Below are positions 53,641 to 62,828 of a DNA stretch of 64,000 nt, piece by piece. The notes below the pieces were generated by a model. That model ran no database searches and had not been told where the DNA came from. It saw only the letters and a list, made by a program, of their open reading frames with translations. Every line of letters begins with the position of its first letter. The first letter of the stretch is position 1. A program made the position numbers and the translations under genes. The DNA comes from Aestuariibaculum sediminum (lineage in GTDB: Bacteria > Bacteroidota > Bacteroidia > Flavobacteriales > Flavobacteriaceae): the NCBI RefSeq assembly GCF_014596945.1, contig NZ_JACVXB010000006.1, positions 1,770 through 65,769 on the forward strand, given 5' to 3'.

Positions 53641-53648
53641 GTCTATTT

Positions 53649-54440
53649 ATGCTTATTTCTATCATCACTATAAACTACAATAATGCACGAGGGTTAAGAC
53701 AAACTGTAGAAAGTGTGTTTAACCAAACTTTTAAAGAATTTGAGTACATTGTTATTGATGGAGGGTCTACCGATGGAAGCGAACAGGTTATACAGGAGTA
53801 TATAAATAAGTTCGATTATTGTATTAGCGAACCAGATACAGGTATTTATAATGCAATGAATAAGGGTATAAAGGTAGCTAAGGGACAATATTTATTGTTT
53901 TTAAATAGTGGAGACTGGCTTATAAATCAAGAGGTATTGCAACAAGTAATTCCCAATTTAAACCCTGAATATGCTATTTATTACGGTGATGTGGTTCGTG
54001 TATATAATAATAAGAAATTAGTGACGAAAACTTATCCAAAGACATTAAGCTTTAGTTTTTTTGTTAATTCCGCTTTACCTCATCAGGCTACATTCATTAA
54101 CAGAGATTTATTTGAAACTATTTTTTATTATAATGAAGAATATAAAATCTGTTCCGATTGGGAGTTTTTAATTTATGCTATTTGTAAAGTTAATGTGCCT
54201 TACAAAAAAATGGATATTGTTATTTCTAATTTTGTAATGAATGGTGTGAGTAATCAAATTTCAGGTAAAAAACTTATCGAAGTTGAACGCCTAAAGACCT
54301 ATCAAAAGTATTTTCCTTTATTCATTGATGATTATATAATGCACAATAATAAGACAAAGGAAAAAGAAAATAATGTCAATAGATTTGAAAGAGCTGCTTA
54401 TTTGTTGAAACGGGCATTAAAAATTATAATAAAAGGCTGA
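53649..54440 (+). CDS. Glycosyltransferase family 2 (WcaE-like)
   Basis: The 263 residues have the GT-A core: ISIITINYNNARGLRQTVESV, VIDGGSTDGSE, SEPDTGIYNAMNKGIKVAKG and FLNSGDWL (DxD position). That set is typical of WcaE-type transferases in exopolysaccharide loci. The stop codon shares a base with the next ATG. Confidence 0.88.
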   Translation: MLISIITINYNNARGLRQTVESVFNQTFKEFEYIVIDGGSTDGSEQVIQEYINKFDYCISEPDTGIYNAMNKGIKVAKGQYLLFLNSGDWLINQEVLQQVIPNLNPEYAIYYGDVVRVYNNKKLVTKTYPKTLSFSFFVNSALPHQATFINRDLFETIFYYNEEYKICSDWEFLIYAICKVNVPYKKMDIVISNFVMNGVSNQISGKKLIEVERLKTYQKYFPLFIDDYIMHNNKTKEKENNVNRFERAAYLLKRALKIIIKG

Positions 54441-55438
54441 TGAAAGTAGTGGAAAAGGGAGTTTCAATAATTTTATGCACATACAATGGTAAAAACCGTT
54501 TAAAGTCTACATTTCAGCATATTTTTAAACAAAAAACAAAAGTACCTATAGAAGTTGTTTTTGTAGATAATGCATCAACAGATGAAACAAAAAGCATGGC
54601 AGATAATTGGTGGAAGGAAAATGCAGTGGAACATATTACGTATGTGTCTGTAATACAGTCTATTCCAGGTAAATCGTACGCGCAAGATTTAGGTTATACT
54701 AAAGCGAAATACGAATATTTAATTATTTGTGATGATGATAATTGGTTGTGTGATACTTATGTTCAAACGGCATATGATATTATGTCTTCAAATTCTCAAA
54801 TTGGAGCTCTAGGAGGTTGGTGTGATGCGGTTTTTGAATCAAATAAACCATTATGGTTTGATAAATATGCCAGATTTTTTGCGGTTTCTAAACAAGGTAC
54901 AGACTCAGGAGATATTACCCAGAAAAAAGGGTGTTTATATGGCGCAGGAATGGTTATTAGAAAGTCTCATTGGATAAAATTAAAAAAAATAGGATTTGAA
55001 CATTTATTATCTTGTAGAAAAGGAAAAAGTTTGAGTTCAGGAGGAGATACAGAATACAGTTATGCTTTGAGACTTTTGGGTTATAAAATATGGTATGATG
55101 AGAGATTGTATTTTAAACATTATATGATTAATTCTAGACTGAATTTTAATTATTTATCACGACTACGAAAGGCTATGACCTTTTCCAATTTTATACTTTG
55201 GCCTTATTTAGATTTATTAAATAATAAACCTAATACATATAATTATTTTATTTCTAGAGTTTTATTAGGGTTTCCAAAAAGAACTTTGATAAAATTAAAA
55301 CATGCCATTAGTGGGAATTATGAGAGCAAAGAACAGGCTAAATTTTATTTTCGAACTTTTTATTATTCTCTCTTTTACTATAAAAATTATAGAGCAAATA
55401 GAAATTTAATAGAGCAATGGTTAAAAAATAAAATGTAA
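54440..55438 (+). CDS. Glycosyltransferase family 2
   Basis: The 332 residues have SIILCTYNGKNRLKSTFQHI, VFVDNASTDETKS, LIICDDDNWLCD (DxD), an AGMVIRKSHW acceptor-side loop and SGGDTEYSYALRLLGYKIWY. The long C-terminal tail is basic, with hydrophobic parts that could touch the membrane. Product linkage unknown. Confidence 0.88.
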   Translation: MKVVEKGVSIILCTYNGKNRLKSTFQHIFKQKTKVPIEVVFVDNASTDETKSMADNWWKENAVEHITYVSVIQSIPGKSYAQDLGYTKAKYEYLIICDDDNWLCDTYVQTAYDIMSSNSQIGALGGWCDAVFESNKPLWFDKYARFFAVSKQGTDSGDITQKKGCLYGAGMVIRKSHWIKLKKIGFEHLLSCRKGKSLSSGGDTEYSYALRLLGYKIWYDERLYFKHYMINSRLNFNYLSRLRKAMTFSNFILWPYLDLLNNKPNTYNYFISRVLLGFPKRTLIKLKHAISGNYESKEQAKFYFRTFYYSLFYYKNYRANRNLIEQWLKNKM

Positions 55439-55443
55439 TTTTC

Positions 55444-56670
55444 ATGAAAACAATCTGTTTCGTAGTGTCTGCATTTCCTTCCGTTTCAGAGACATTTGTA
55501 GTTAATCAGATTGTGGCAGCCAAGCGAAATGGGTTAAATATAAAAGTGCTAACTAATAAATGCCTGCCCATATCACTTTCTTCACAGTTAAAGATTTTAG
55601 AGGAGCACGAAATTTTAAAGGATATTATAAGTGTAAATTTTGATATGCCTAAGAATAAAATGGTTAGAATATTAAAAGCTTTTTTCTATATAATATGTTA
55701 TTTTAGGTTTTGGATAAAATTAGAAAAGAGGTATTCTTTTAAACAAGGTATTTCTTTATTACCCTACAAGTTAGCATATTATTGTCAATTTAAGTTTGTA
55801 GATGTTTTTCATATTCAGTTTGCAACTGTAGGTAATGATGTTGCCGAAATGAAGTATGCTGGTCTATTAAATGCCAAAGTAGTAACCACGCTACATGGAT
55901 ATGATGTACATTTTGAAAATCAAACACAGTTATCAAGATTGAAGGAACGATACAAACTTTTATTTGATGTTTCGGATTTTATAACTGCAAATACTGCTTT
56001 TTTAGCCGAAAAGGCGGAGCAGCTATTTGTTAAACCTTATAAACTTCTTCTAATTCCAATGGGAGTTGATAATACTTTTTTTAAACTATCCGTGCCAAAG
56101 TCAATTAATAGGGCTAGCACGATTAAATTACTTTCGGTAGGTAGATTAATTCCATTAAAGGGGCATGAATTTGGTGTTTTGGTGGTTAAGAAATTAGTTG
56201 ATAATGGTTATAATATTTGTTATGATATAGTTGGAGAGGGCAAGGAATATCTTGAATTAAAATCTTTAATCGATACTTTGGGCTTAAATGATGTGATAAG
56301 ATTACATGGTAAACAAAATCAGGAATTTATAAAAAAATGCTTAGATGAATGTCATGTTTTTTTAATGACATCTATTACAGATTTTACGGGTAGAGCAGAG
56401 GCTCAAGGTTTGGTTTTAGCTGAAGCCCAAGCTATGGGTATGCCAGTTGTGGCATTTAACTCAGGGGGAGTAAAATATTCTATAAAATCAAATGAAACAG
56501 GAATTTTAGTTTCTGAAAAGAATATAGATGCTATGGTTAGTTCTATAAAAGAATTAATAGAAACACCAGAAAAGTATGGTAAGATGAGTATAGCGGCAAT
56601 TAAACATGTTTCGAATGAGTTGTCGATGGTAAAAATGGGTGCACGATTTTTAGCTTTATATGAATCGTAG
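55444..56670 (+). CDS. Glycosyltransferase family 4 (WcaL-like)
   Basis: The 408 residues match WcaL/AmsK-type GT4 enzymes: FVVSAFPSVSETFVVNQIVA at the start, TTLHGYDVHF, LLSVGRLIPLKGHEFGVLVV, ITDFTGRAEAQGLVLAEAQAMGMPVVAFNSGG with the E-X7-E-like site. Retaining GT-B enzyme acting on a lipid-linked chain in the cytoplasm. 5 bp after the previous gene. Confidence 0.9.
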   Translation: MKTICFVVSAFPSVSETFVVNQIVAAKRNGLNIKVLTNKCLPISLSSQLKILEEHEILKDIISVNFDMPKNKMVRILKAFFYIICYFRFWIKLEKRYSFKQGISLLPYKLAYYCQFKFVDVFHIQFATVGNDVAEMKYAGLLNAKVVTTLHGYDVHFENQTQLSRLKERYKLLFDVSDFITANTAFLAEKAEQLFVKPYKLLLIPMGVDNTFFKLSVPKSINRASTIKLLSVGRLIPLKGHEFGVLVVKKLVDNGYNICYDIVGEGKEYLELKSLIDTLGLNDVIRLHGKQNQEFIKKCLDECHVFLMTSITDFTGRAEAQGLVLAEAQAMGMPVVAFNSGGVKYSIKSNETGILVSEKNIDAMVSSIKELIETPEKYGKMSIAAIKHVSNELSMVKMGARFLALYES

Positions 56671-56711
56671 TAGTGTTTGTTTTTTTAAAAGAATAATTTT
56701 AGTAGTCAAAT

Positions 56712-57545
56712 ATGGTTGGTATAAAAAATGATAATCAACATAAAATACTAATAAATGTGCTTACCAGAACATCGAATCGTCCTATTGGATTTTTAAATTG
56801 TCATCAGTCGGTAATAAATCAAACATATAATAATGTTCTGCATTGGGTTTCTTATGAAGATGAAGCGACAAAAAAATACATCGAAGGTCATAACGTCCAT
56901 AAAGTAAAAGTTGATGCTTATAACGGGACACCCGTACAACATTCAAATGGTTTTAAGCATGCCCCTTATAATCTGTATTGTAATAAACTTTTAAATCAGA
57001 TAACTAAAGGATGGGTGTTGTTTTTAGATGACGACGATCATTTAATTCACCATAAAGTTCTGGAAGAAATAGTGAGTAAAATAGAACAGGGAAATGAAGA
57101 CACTCTGTTTATTTGGCAGATGCGTTACCCTAATGGAAAAATTCTACCCTTGAAAAAACACTTTCAAAAAAAGAGAATTGAAAGAAATCAGATAAGTACA
57201 CCTTGTTTTTTGTTTCATTCAAAGTATAAAAACCAGGTTGTTTGGGATGAATGGAAAGGAAGTGATTTTCGGGTTGTAAGTAATTTATTCAAAATTATTC
57301 CAAATAAAAAATGGATTGAAAAGGTGTATGTGCAAATTAATAATTTTGGCGATTATGGTAACAGAAATGATATAAGTTTAAAAACTAGTAGCAAAATAAT
57401 ATTTAAAAAAAACGCTTTCTGGTCCTTTATACCTAAGTATCATACTAAAATTAATGGTGTTTTTGTATTTCATAAAAAAACGTATATCGAATGGTCTAAA
57501 CGGTTGATGAATAAAATTAAAAGGTATGTCAAAAATAACCGTTAG
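56712..57545 (+). CDS. GT-A type glycosyltransferase
   Basis: The 277 residues are a less typical GT2-like protein: NVLTRTSNRPIGFLNCHQSVINQTY, YEDEATKKYI, and GWVLFLDDDDHLIHHKVLEEI with the DxD-type motif, then WDEWKGSDFRVV. The family is clear only from the motif order. Its end overlaps the next gene by 20 bp. Confidence 0.78.
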   Translation: MVGIKNDNQHKILINVLTRTSNRPIGFLNCHQSVINQTYNNVLHWVSYEDEATKKYIEGHNVHKVKVDAYNGTPVQHSNGFKHAPYNLYCNKLLNQITKGWVLFLDDDDHLIHHKVLEEIVSKIEQGNEDTLFIWQMRYPNGKILPLKKHFQKKRIERNQISTPCFLFHSKYKNQVVWDEWKGSDFRVVSNLFKIIPNKKWIEKVYVQINNFGDYGNRNDISLKTSSKIIFKKNAFWSFIPKYHTKINGVFVFHKKTYIEWSKRLMNKIKRYVKNNR

Positions 57546-58437
57546 TATTTTTATGCTTACTTACAATCAGGAAGCTTATATCTCGCAGGCCATAGAGGGT
57601 GTTTTAATGCAAAAAACCAATTTTAAATATCAGTTGGTTATAGGTGAAGATTGCAGTACCGATAAAACCAGAAGCATTTGTGAAGCTTATCAACAACACT
57701 ATCCTGAAAAGATAAAACTATTGCCACAACAGGATAAAAACATGGGGTTAATAGCTAATTACATGCGCACTATTAAAGCTTGCGATGGTAAGTATATTGC
57801 CATTTGCGATGGTGATGATTATTGGGTGGATGAGTACAAACTACAAAAACAAGTTGATGTTTTAGAACAAAACAAAGACTGTTCAATTGTATTTTCGAAA
57901 GTTTATAAGTGGTATCCCGATGGGAATGTGATAAAAGCAATACCCCTTTCTGAAAAGCAAATAACGGGATTTAATAACTTGGTTTATGGTAATTTTATTC
58001 CATCGGTCACAGCTTTGTTTAAAAATGAACAGCAAAGGGAAAGTTTACCAGAATGGATAATAAATTTTCCCTACGGTGATTGGCCTACCTATTTATGGAC
58101 TATAAAAGATCAGGGAAAAATATATTTGTTGAATGAATATACCGCCGTATATAGAATGGATATAGGGGCGTCGGCTAAATTAAGAAGGAAAAATAGCGTT
58201 ATTGTAAGAGTAAATATTGCCATTTTGAACGCTATGCTTAATGATGAAAAGTTTAAATCCAGGATTTCAGAAATTAAGGACAGTATAATGAAACATCAAA
58301 AGCAACTGATGTTGAGTTTAAATCGAGAAAAGGCCTATTTGGAGGCTTTAAAAATATATTTAACAGTTATTTTTAAGTTAAACAATAGATTAAAATTTAC
58401 TAAGCTGTATTTATATTCAATTAAGAATAGTTTTTAA
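57526..58437 (+). CDS. Glycosyltransferase family 2
   Basis: The 303 residues contain SIFMLTYNQEAYISQAIEGVLMQKT, GEDCSTDKTRS, IAICDGDDYWVDEYKLQKQVDVLE (DxD), and LPEWIINFPYGDWPTYLW. This pattern is common in Bacteroidota capsule loci. Overlaps the upstream gene by 20 bp and is 22 bp before the next. Confidence 0.88.
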   Translation: MSKITVSIFMLTYNQEAYISQAIEGVLMQKTNFKYQLVIGEDCSTDKTRSICEAYQQHYPEKIKLLPQQDKNMGLIANYMRTIKACDGKYIAICDGDDYWVDEYKLQKQVDVLEQNKDCSIVFSKVYKWYPDGNVIKAIPLSEKQITGFNNLVYGNFIPSVTALFKNEQQRESLPEWIINFPYGDWPTYLWTIKDQGKIYLLNEYTAVYRMDIGASAKLRRKNSVIVRVNIAILNAMLNDEKFKSRISEIKDSIMKHQKQLMLSLNREKAYLEALKIYLTVIFKLNNRLKFTKLYLYSIKNSF

Positions 58438-58459
58438 GGCTATTTGAACAGATTAAGAG

Positions 58460-59431
58460 ATGTCAAATAAACTAGTATCCATTATAATACCAACCTATAA
58501 CCGCGGAAATATCATTGGGGAAACGCTGAACAGTATTCTGGAGCAAACCTACGCAAACTGGGAATGCATTATTGTGGATGACGGGAGCACAGATAACACA
58601 GGGTTGGTTGTGCAATCTTATATCGAAAAGGATGCGCGTTTCAAGTATTTTGAAAGACCCGTAGAACGCTTAAAAGGCGGGAATGCTGCAAGAAATTTTG
58701 GGTTTGAAAAAAGTCAGGGGGAATACGTTAATTGGTTTGATAGCGACGATGTTATGTTACCCGAATTTTTAAATAAAAAGGTTGAGGTCTTTAACGAAAA
58801 TAAATCGTTACATGCGGTGCTTCATAAAAACAGGTATTCAAATTATTTGATGACGCAATTTAGAGACAGTAAATTTGAGTATTCATCACCAAATGATTTG
58901 TATTTAGATTATGCTTTAGAACGTATCGAAATTCAAACCTGTGGTTTTATGTGGCGAAAAAATTATTTAGCAGATCGAGCATTGTTCGACGAAAATCTTG
59001 AACGCTATCAGGATAATGAATTTCATATACGTATGTTGGCAACAAAACCTAGGTTGAAAATTTTAGATGAGGTGCTTGCTACTATTCGAGGTGGTAATGG
59101 GGATAAAAATCAAATAAGTTCGAGAAATAACGTTAGTAAAAAGAAATTACATGATATTTTTTATTATCGTTATCAGTCTTTAAACTATTCCAAAGCACTC
59201 GACAAGTCCCATTATTTAACTTTACTGAACGGTGTTTACAAGAAGCTTCTTTGGTCATTTTATGCTTATGTTCTACAAGAAAAATCATTTGTTAGGAGAA
59301 CACGCGATATATTTAAAAGTTACAATAAACTAAAGATTGTTTATTTTAATAAAAGAATTCCTCTTGTAGCTAAAGTTAAATCTCACTTATATTTGTTTTA
59401 TATTGCAATGGTCGGTCGACCATTTAAATAA
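58460..59431 (+). CDS. Glycosyltransferase family 2
   Basis: The 323 residues contain SIIIPTYNRGNIIGETLNSILEQTY, IIVDDGSTDNTG, GGNAARNFGFEKSQGEYVNWFDSDDVML (DxD) and LERYQDNEFHIRMLAT. G+C is higher again than in the genes at 51-57 kb. Confidence 0.9.
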   Translation: MSNKLVSIIIPTYNRGNIIGETLNSILEQTYANWECIIVDDGSTDNTGLVVQSYIEKDARFKYFERPVERLKGGNAARNFGFEKSQGEYVNWFDSDDVMLPEFLNKKVEVFNENKSLHAVLHKNRYSNYLMTQFRDSKFEYSSPNDLYLDYALERIEIQTCGFMWRKNYLADRALFDENLERYQDNEFHIRMLATKPRLKILDEVLATIRGGNGDKNQISSRNNVSKKKLHDIFYYRYQSLNYSKALDKSHYLTLLNGVYKKLLWSFYAYVLQEKSFVRRTRDIFKSYNKLKIVYFNKRIPLVAKVKSHLYLFYIAMVGRPFK

Positions 59432-59437
59432 ATTAAT

Positions 59438-60517
59438 TTGATAACCTTAACCCTAACATATCGCAATAGAGATTTACATATTGTTAAGCGATGTTTAGAT
59501 TCATTGAAGCATCAAACAGATGCCGATTTTAATGTTTGCTTAGTAGATTATGGGAGTACCGAAGCATATAGTGTTGCCATTCAAGGGCTATTAAAATCCT
59601 ATACTTTTGTTACTTATTATTATGTAAATACGAATGGGCAACTTTGGAATAAAAGTAGAGCCATTAATATCGCATTAAAATCTTGTAAAACTTCTTATTT
59701 TTTAGTGGGTGATATTGATTTAATCTACCATCCGGAAATGATTAAAACATGTAAAGCTTTAATACTTAAGCATGAGGTGGTATATTTCCAATATGGTTTT
59801 TTAAATAAAGAGGAATCCCAAAAAGATCATGGCGATTTTTTTGGTTACCAGATTGAATTTTTAGGGAATAAAGAAGTTACAGGTACCACGTTATACAAAA
59901 CAAAACATATTTTGGCTGTTAATGGTTACGACGAGTTTTATCATGGCTGGGGTGCCGAGGATACCGATATCCATTTAAGACTTAAAAACAATGGAGTCAC
60001 GCCTTATTTCTATGATAAAGACATATTGGTAAAGCATCAATGGCATCCTAAAACATACAGGAGCAACGCCAGTAGTTATCCTTTTCATTCAGGTCTGGAA
60101 CGAATAAATCATAAATACATGATGCAGCGTCATGCTTTAGGTGTAGTTAAGGCAAATCAAGATAGATTTTGGGGTGTTATGCCATATGAAACACCTGAAA
60201 ATGCCCTTCATGAAGCCGTATTGCGTTTGGAGGTATCGAATTTATGTTCAGATGTTGATGCCTTAGTTACTGGCGTCATTCCAGATTTAAAGGTACCGTT
60301 GGAAGTACAAATCAGTAAGAACAAAAAAGAAGGAATAAAAGCGATGGTCAAGCGAATTTTGGGTAAAACAGTTCACAAAACCTATGCTTTAGAAGATGTT
60401 AATAACCGGCTACTGGAATCCATAATTATAAGCCAGCGATTAGCGCGTTATCACTATGAATTTGATAGGGAAAAAGAGGTTATCCAATTAACCATCAAAC
60501 CATATGGCGGCAGTTAA
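59438..60517 (+). CDS. Glycosyltransferase family 2 with galactosyltransferase-like C-terminal part
   Basis: The 359 residues have TLTYRNRDLHIVKRCLDSL, VDYGSTEAY, LVGDIDLIYHPEM (DxD) and GYDEFYHGWGAEDTDIHLRLKNNG, the last like the C-terminal domain of chondroitin-polymerase-type and N-terminal galactosyltransferase domains. It starts with TTG at 59438, six bp after the previous stop; no ATG is suitably placed. The end overlaps the next gene by 14 bp. Confidence 0.83.
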   Translation: MITLTLTYRNRDLHIVKRCLDSLKHQTDADFNVCLVDYGSTEAYSVAIQGLLKSYTFVTYYYVNTNGQLWNKSRAINIALKSCKTSYFLVGDIDLIYHPEMIKTCKALILKHEVVYFQYGFLNKEESQKDHGDFFGYQIEFLGNKEVTGTTLYKTKHILAVNGYDEFYHGWGAEDTDIHLRLKNNGVTPYFYDKDILVKHQWHPKTYRSNASSYPFHSGLERINHKYMMQRHALGVVKANQDRFWGVMPYETPENALHEAVLRLEVSNLCSDVDALVTGVIPDLKVPLEVQISKNKKEGIKAMVKRILGKTVHKTYALEDVNNRLLESIIISQRLARYHYEFDREKEVIQLTIKPYGGS

Positions 60518-61652
60518 AAAAGTTGTAATGGTTTCCATACCATCATTGCATTTTTTTCGATGGGTTGAACAACTCAAAGAAGCTGATGTTGATGTGTACT
60601 GGTTCGATGTTACCGGAATGGCAGCATCATCAGAGAGAATTCAATGGGTAAAGCAACATACAGGATGGAAATTAAAATGGGATTACCAGGGACGTACATT
60701 TTTGAAAAAGAACGCTCCTAAAGTCTATAATTATATTCAAAAGTATAACGAGCGTGATGTTGCATCTGTTTTTGAAGACTATTTGAAAGAAATTCAACCC
60801 GATGTTGTTCACAGTTTTGCGCTTTACCTTTCCTGTGCTCCAATATTAGAGGTGATGCAGCGACACAAACACGTAAAATGGATTTACTCGTCCTGGGGTA
60901 GTGATTTATTTTATTTTCAAAATCAACCAGATTATTTAAAGGATATAAAACGTGTCTTACCACGAATAGATTATATGTTTGCCGATTGTAAACGTGATTT
61001 TGAAATAGCTGAAAATTATGGTTTTAAAGGTGAATTTCTTGGCGTATTTCCTGGAGGTGGTGGTTTCGATTGGAATGCTTTAGCGCATTACATGTTGCCT
61101 TTTGAAGAGCGAAACATTATTTTAATAAAAGGCTTTCAAGGGCGATCAGGACGTGCCATTACCGTATTGAAAGCTTTAAAACAGTTAGAGGAACAATTGA
61201 TTTCCTATAAAATCATTGTAATTGGTGCTGATGCCGAAGTTTTTGAAGCTGTAAATCAGGGGAGTTGGTCTCCATGTAATAACATCCAAATATTGGGAAG
61301 AATACCACATGATCGCGTGTTAACTTTGATGGGGCAGGCGTTATTGTATATAGGTAACAGTAATTCCGATGGTATCCCGAATACACTTTTGGAGGCCATG
61401 GGTATGGGTGCATTTCCTATTCAGTCTAATCCGGGAGGGGCTACTTCAGAAATAGTGATACACGATAAAAATGGTCTGATTATAAACGATTGTAATGATC
61501 CTCAGGAAATAAAGTCTGCTATTTTAAAAGCAATAGATGACCGGCATTTAATTCATAAGGCATTTAATTACAATCAGCGTTTAAAGTGCAATTTTGATTT
61601 TAATCTAATAAAGACCGAAGTTTTAAATAAATATTTTAGTTTAGTGGAATAG
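60504..61652 (+). CDS. Glycosyltransferase family 4-like protein
   Basis: The 382 residues have GT-B features: VVMVSIPSLHFFRWVEQLKEADVDVYWFD at the N-terminus, WIYSSWGSDLFYFQ, FPGGGGFDW, and NSNSDGIPNTLLEAMGMGAFPIQSNPGGATSE at the catalytic end. Overlaps the upstream gene by 14 bp and is 6 bp before the nonulosonate genes. Confidence 0.85.
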   Translation: MAAVKKVVMVSIPSLHFFRWVEQLKEADVDVYWFDVTGMAASSERIQWVKQHTGWKLKWDYQGRTFLKKNAPKVYNYIQKYNERDVASVFEDYLKEIQPDVVHSFALYLSCAPILEVMQRHKHVKWIYSSWGSDLFYFQNQPDYLKDIKRVLPRIDYMFADCKRDFEIAENYGFKGEFLGVFPGGGGFDWNALAHYMLPFEERNIILIKGFQGRSGRAITVLKALKQLEEQLISYKIIVIGADAEVFEAVNQGSWSPCNNIQILGRIPHDRVLTLMGQALLYIGNSNSDGIPNTLLEAMGMGAFPIQSNPGGATSEIVIHDKNGLIINDCNDPQEIKSAILKAIDDRHLIHKAFNYNQRLKCNFDFNLIKTEVLNKYFSLVE

Positions 61653-61658
61653 CAAAAT

Positions 61659-62816
61659 ATGATGAGAAAAATAGGTTTTATACCATTACGAAAGCATTCT
61701 AAGGGCATCCCCGGAAAAAATAAACGAAAAATGTTAGGCAGACCCCTGTTTACATGGGTTTTGGGAGAGGCAATCATGTCTGAATTAGATGAGGTTTTTG
61801 TGTATACCGATGACGACGGTATTATCGATTTTATTAATAAGGAATATCACTGGACTAATAAAGTTAAGGCTGTAAAACGTCGTGCTGAAAGTGCTACTGA
61901 TACAGCATCTACAGAAATGGCCATTTTTGAGTTTTGTGATACGTCAAATGTCGATTTCGATGTGTTTTGCTTGTTACAAGCCACTTCACCATTTACCACA
62001 AGAACAGATATAAATAACTGTTTAGGTAAGATTAATGATGATCACGATTCAGCGCTTACCGTAGTCAATACCCATCGTTTCACATGGGATGAGAGCGGGC
62101 ATCCCGATAATTACAATCCACAAAACCGCCCGCGACGACAGGATTTTAAAGGCTTACTTGTAGAAAACGGGGCAGTTTATGCTACGACTAAAGCCGCCTT
62201 GTATAAACATAAAAACCGTATTGGAGGCCAGGTAGCATTGGTTAAAATGCCAGAAAACTCATTAATGGAAATCGATACAGAAACCGATTGGATAACGGTA
62301 GAAACCCTTCTGGCTGAGCGACAGAAAAAAAATAGAAAACCTGGGAAAATAACACATCTTGTATTAGATGTAGATGGTGTGTTTACCGATGGGACCATAA
62401 CATACACCAAAGAAGGCGAACACACTAAAAGCTTCGATATGCGAGATGGTATGGGCTTGGAGATTTTGAGACAGTTTGATGTTGAGGTCATGATCATGAC
62501 CAGTGAGAATTCTGAGTTGGTAGCCCGGCGTATGCAAAAGTTAAAGATTGAACAGGTATATTTAGGCGTAAAGGATAAATTTAGTTTATTACAGCACCTT
62601 CTTGTAGAGCAAAATTTAGAAATTAATCAGGTGGCTTATATAGGCGACGATGTTAATGATTTGAGTAATATATGTTCTGTTGGGTGGTCGTTTTGTCCTA
62701 ATAATGCAACGCATGTTGTAAAAACGCATGCCGATGTGGTTTTGTCTAAAAATTCGGCAGCAGGAGCTATCCGTGAGGCCTGCGATTTTCTTATGCAATA
62801 CAATAAACGATTTTAA
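61659..62816 (+). CDS. Fused CMP-sugar synthetase (NeuA-like) and KdsC-like HAD phosphatase
   Basis: The 385 residues have two domains. The first (about 1-222) is a cytidylyltransferase of the CMP-NeuAc type: IPLRKHSKGIPGKNKRKMLGRPLFTW, LQATSPF, and LLVENGAVYATTK. The second (about 226-385) is a KdsC-type HAD phosphatase: HLVLDVDGVFTDGTITYTKEG with the two catalytic Asp, TSENSELVARRMQKL, GVKDKF and AYIGDDVNDL. The same fusion occurs in vertebrate CMP-sialate synthetases. The phosphatase suggests that the upstream synthase makes a 9-phosphate. ATG 61659 is followed at once by a second ATG. Confidence 0.88.
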   Translation: MMRKIGFIPLRKHSKGIPGKNKRKMLGRPLFTWVLGEAIMSELDEVFVYTDDDGIIDFINKEYHWTNKVKAVKRRAESATDTASTEMAIFEFCDTSNVDFDVFCLLQATSPFTTRTDINNCLGKINDDHDSALTVVNTHRFTWDESGHPDNYNPQNRPRRQDFKGLLVENGAVYATTKAALYKHKNRIGGQVALVKMPENSLMEIDTETDWITVETLLAERQKKNRKPGKITHLVLDVDGVFTDGTITYTKEGEHTKSFDMRDGMGLEILRQFDVEVMIMTSENSELVARRMQKLKIEQVYLGVKDKFSLLQHLLVEQNLEINQVAYIGDDVNDLSNICSVGWSFCPNNATHVVKTHADVVLSKNSAAGAIREACDFLMQYNKRF

Positions 62817-62828
62817 AGCCATATTTAA

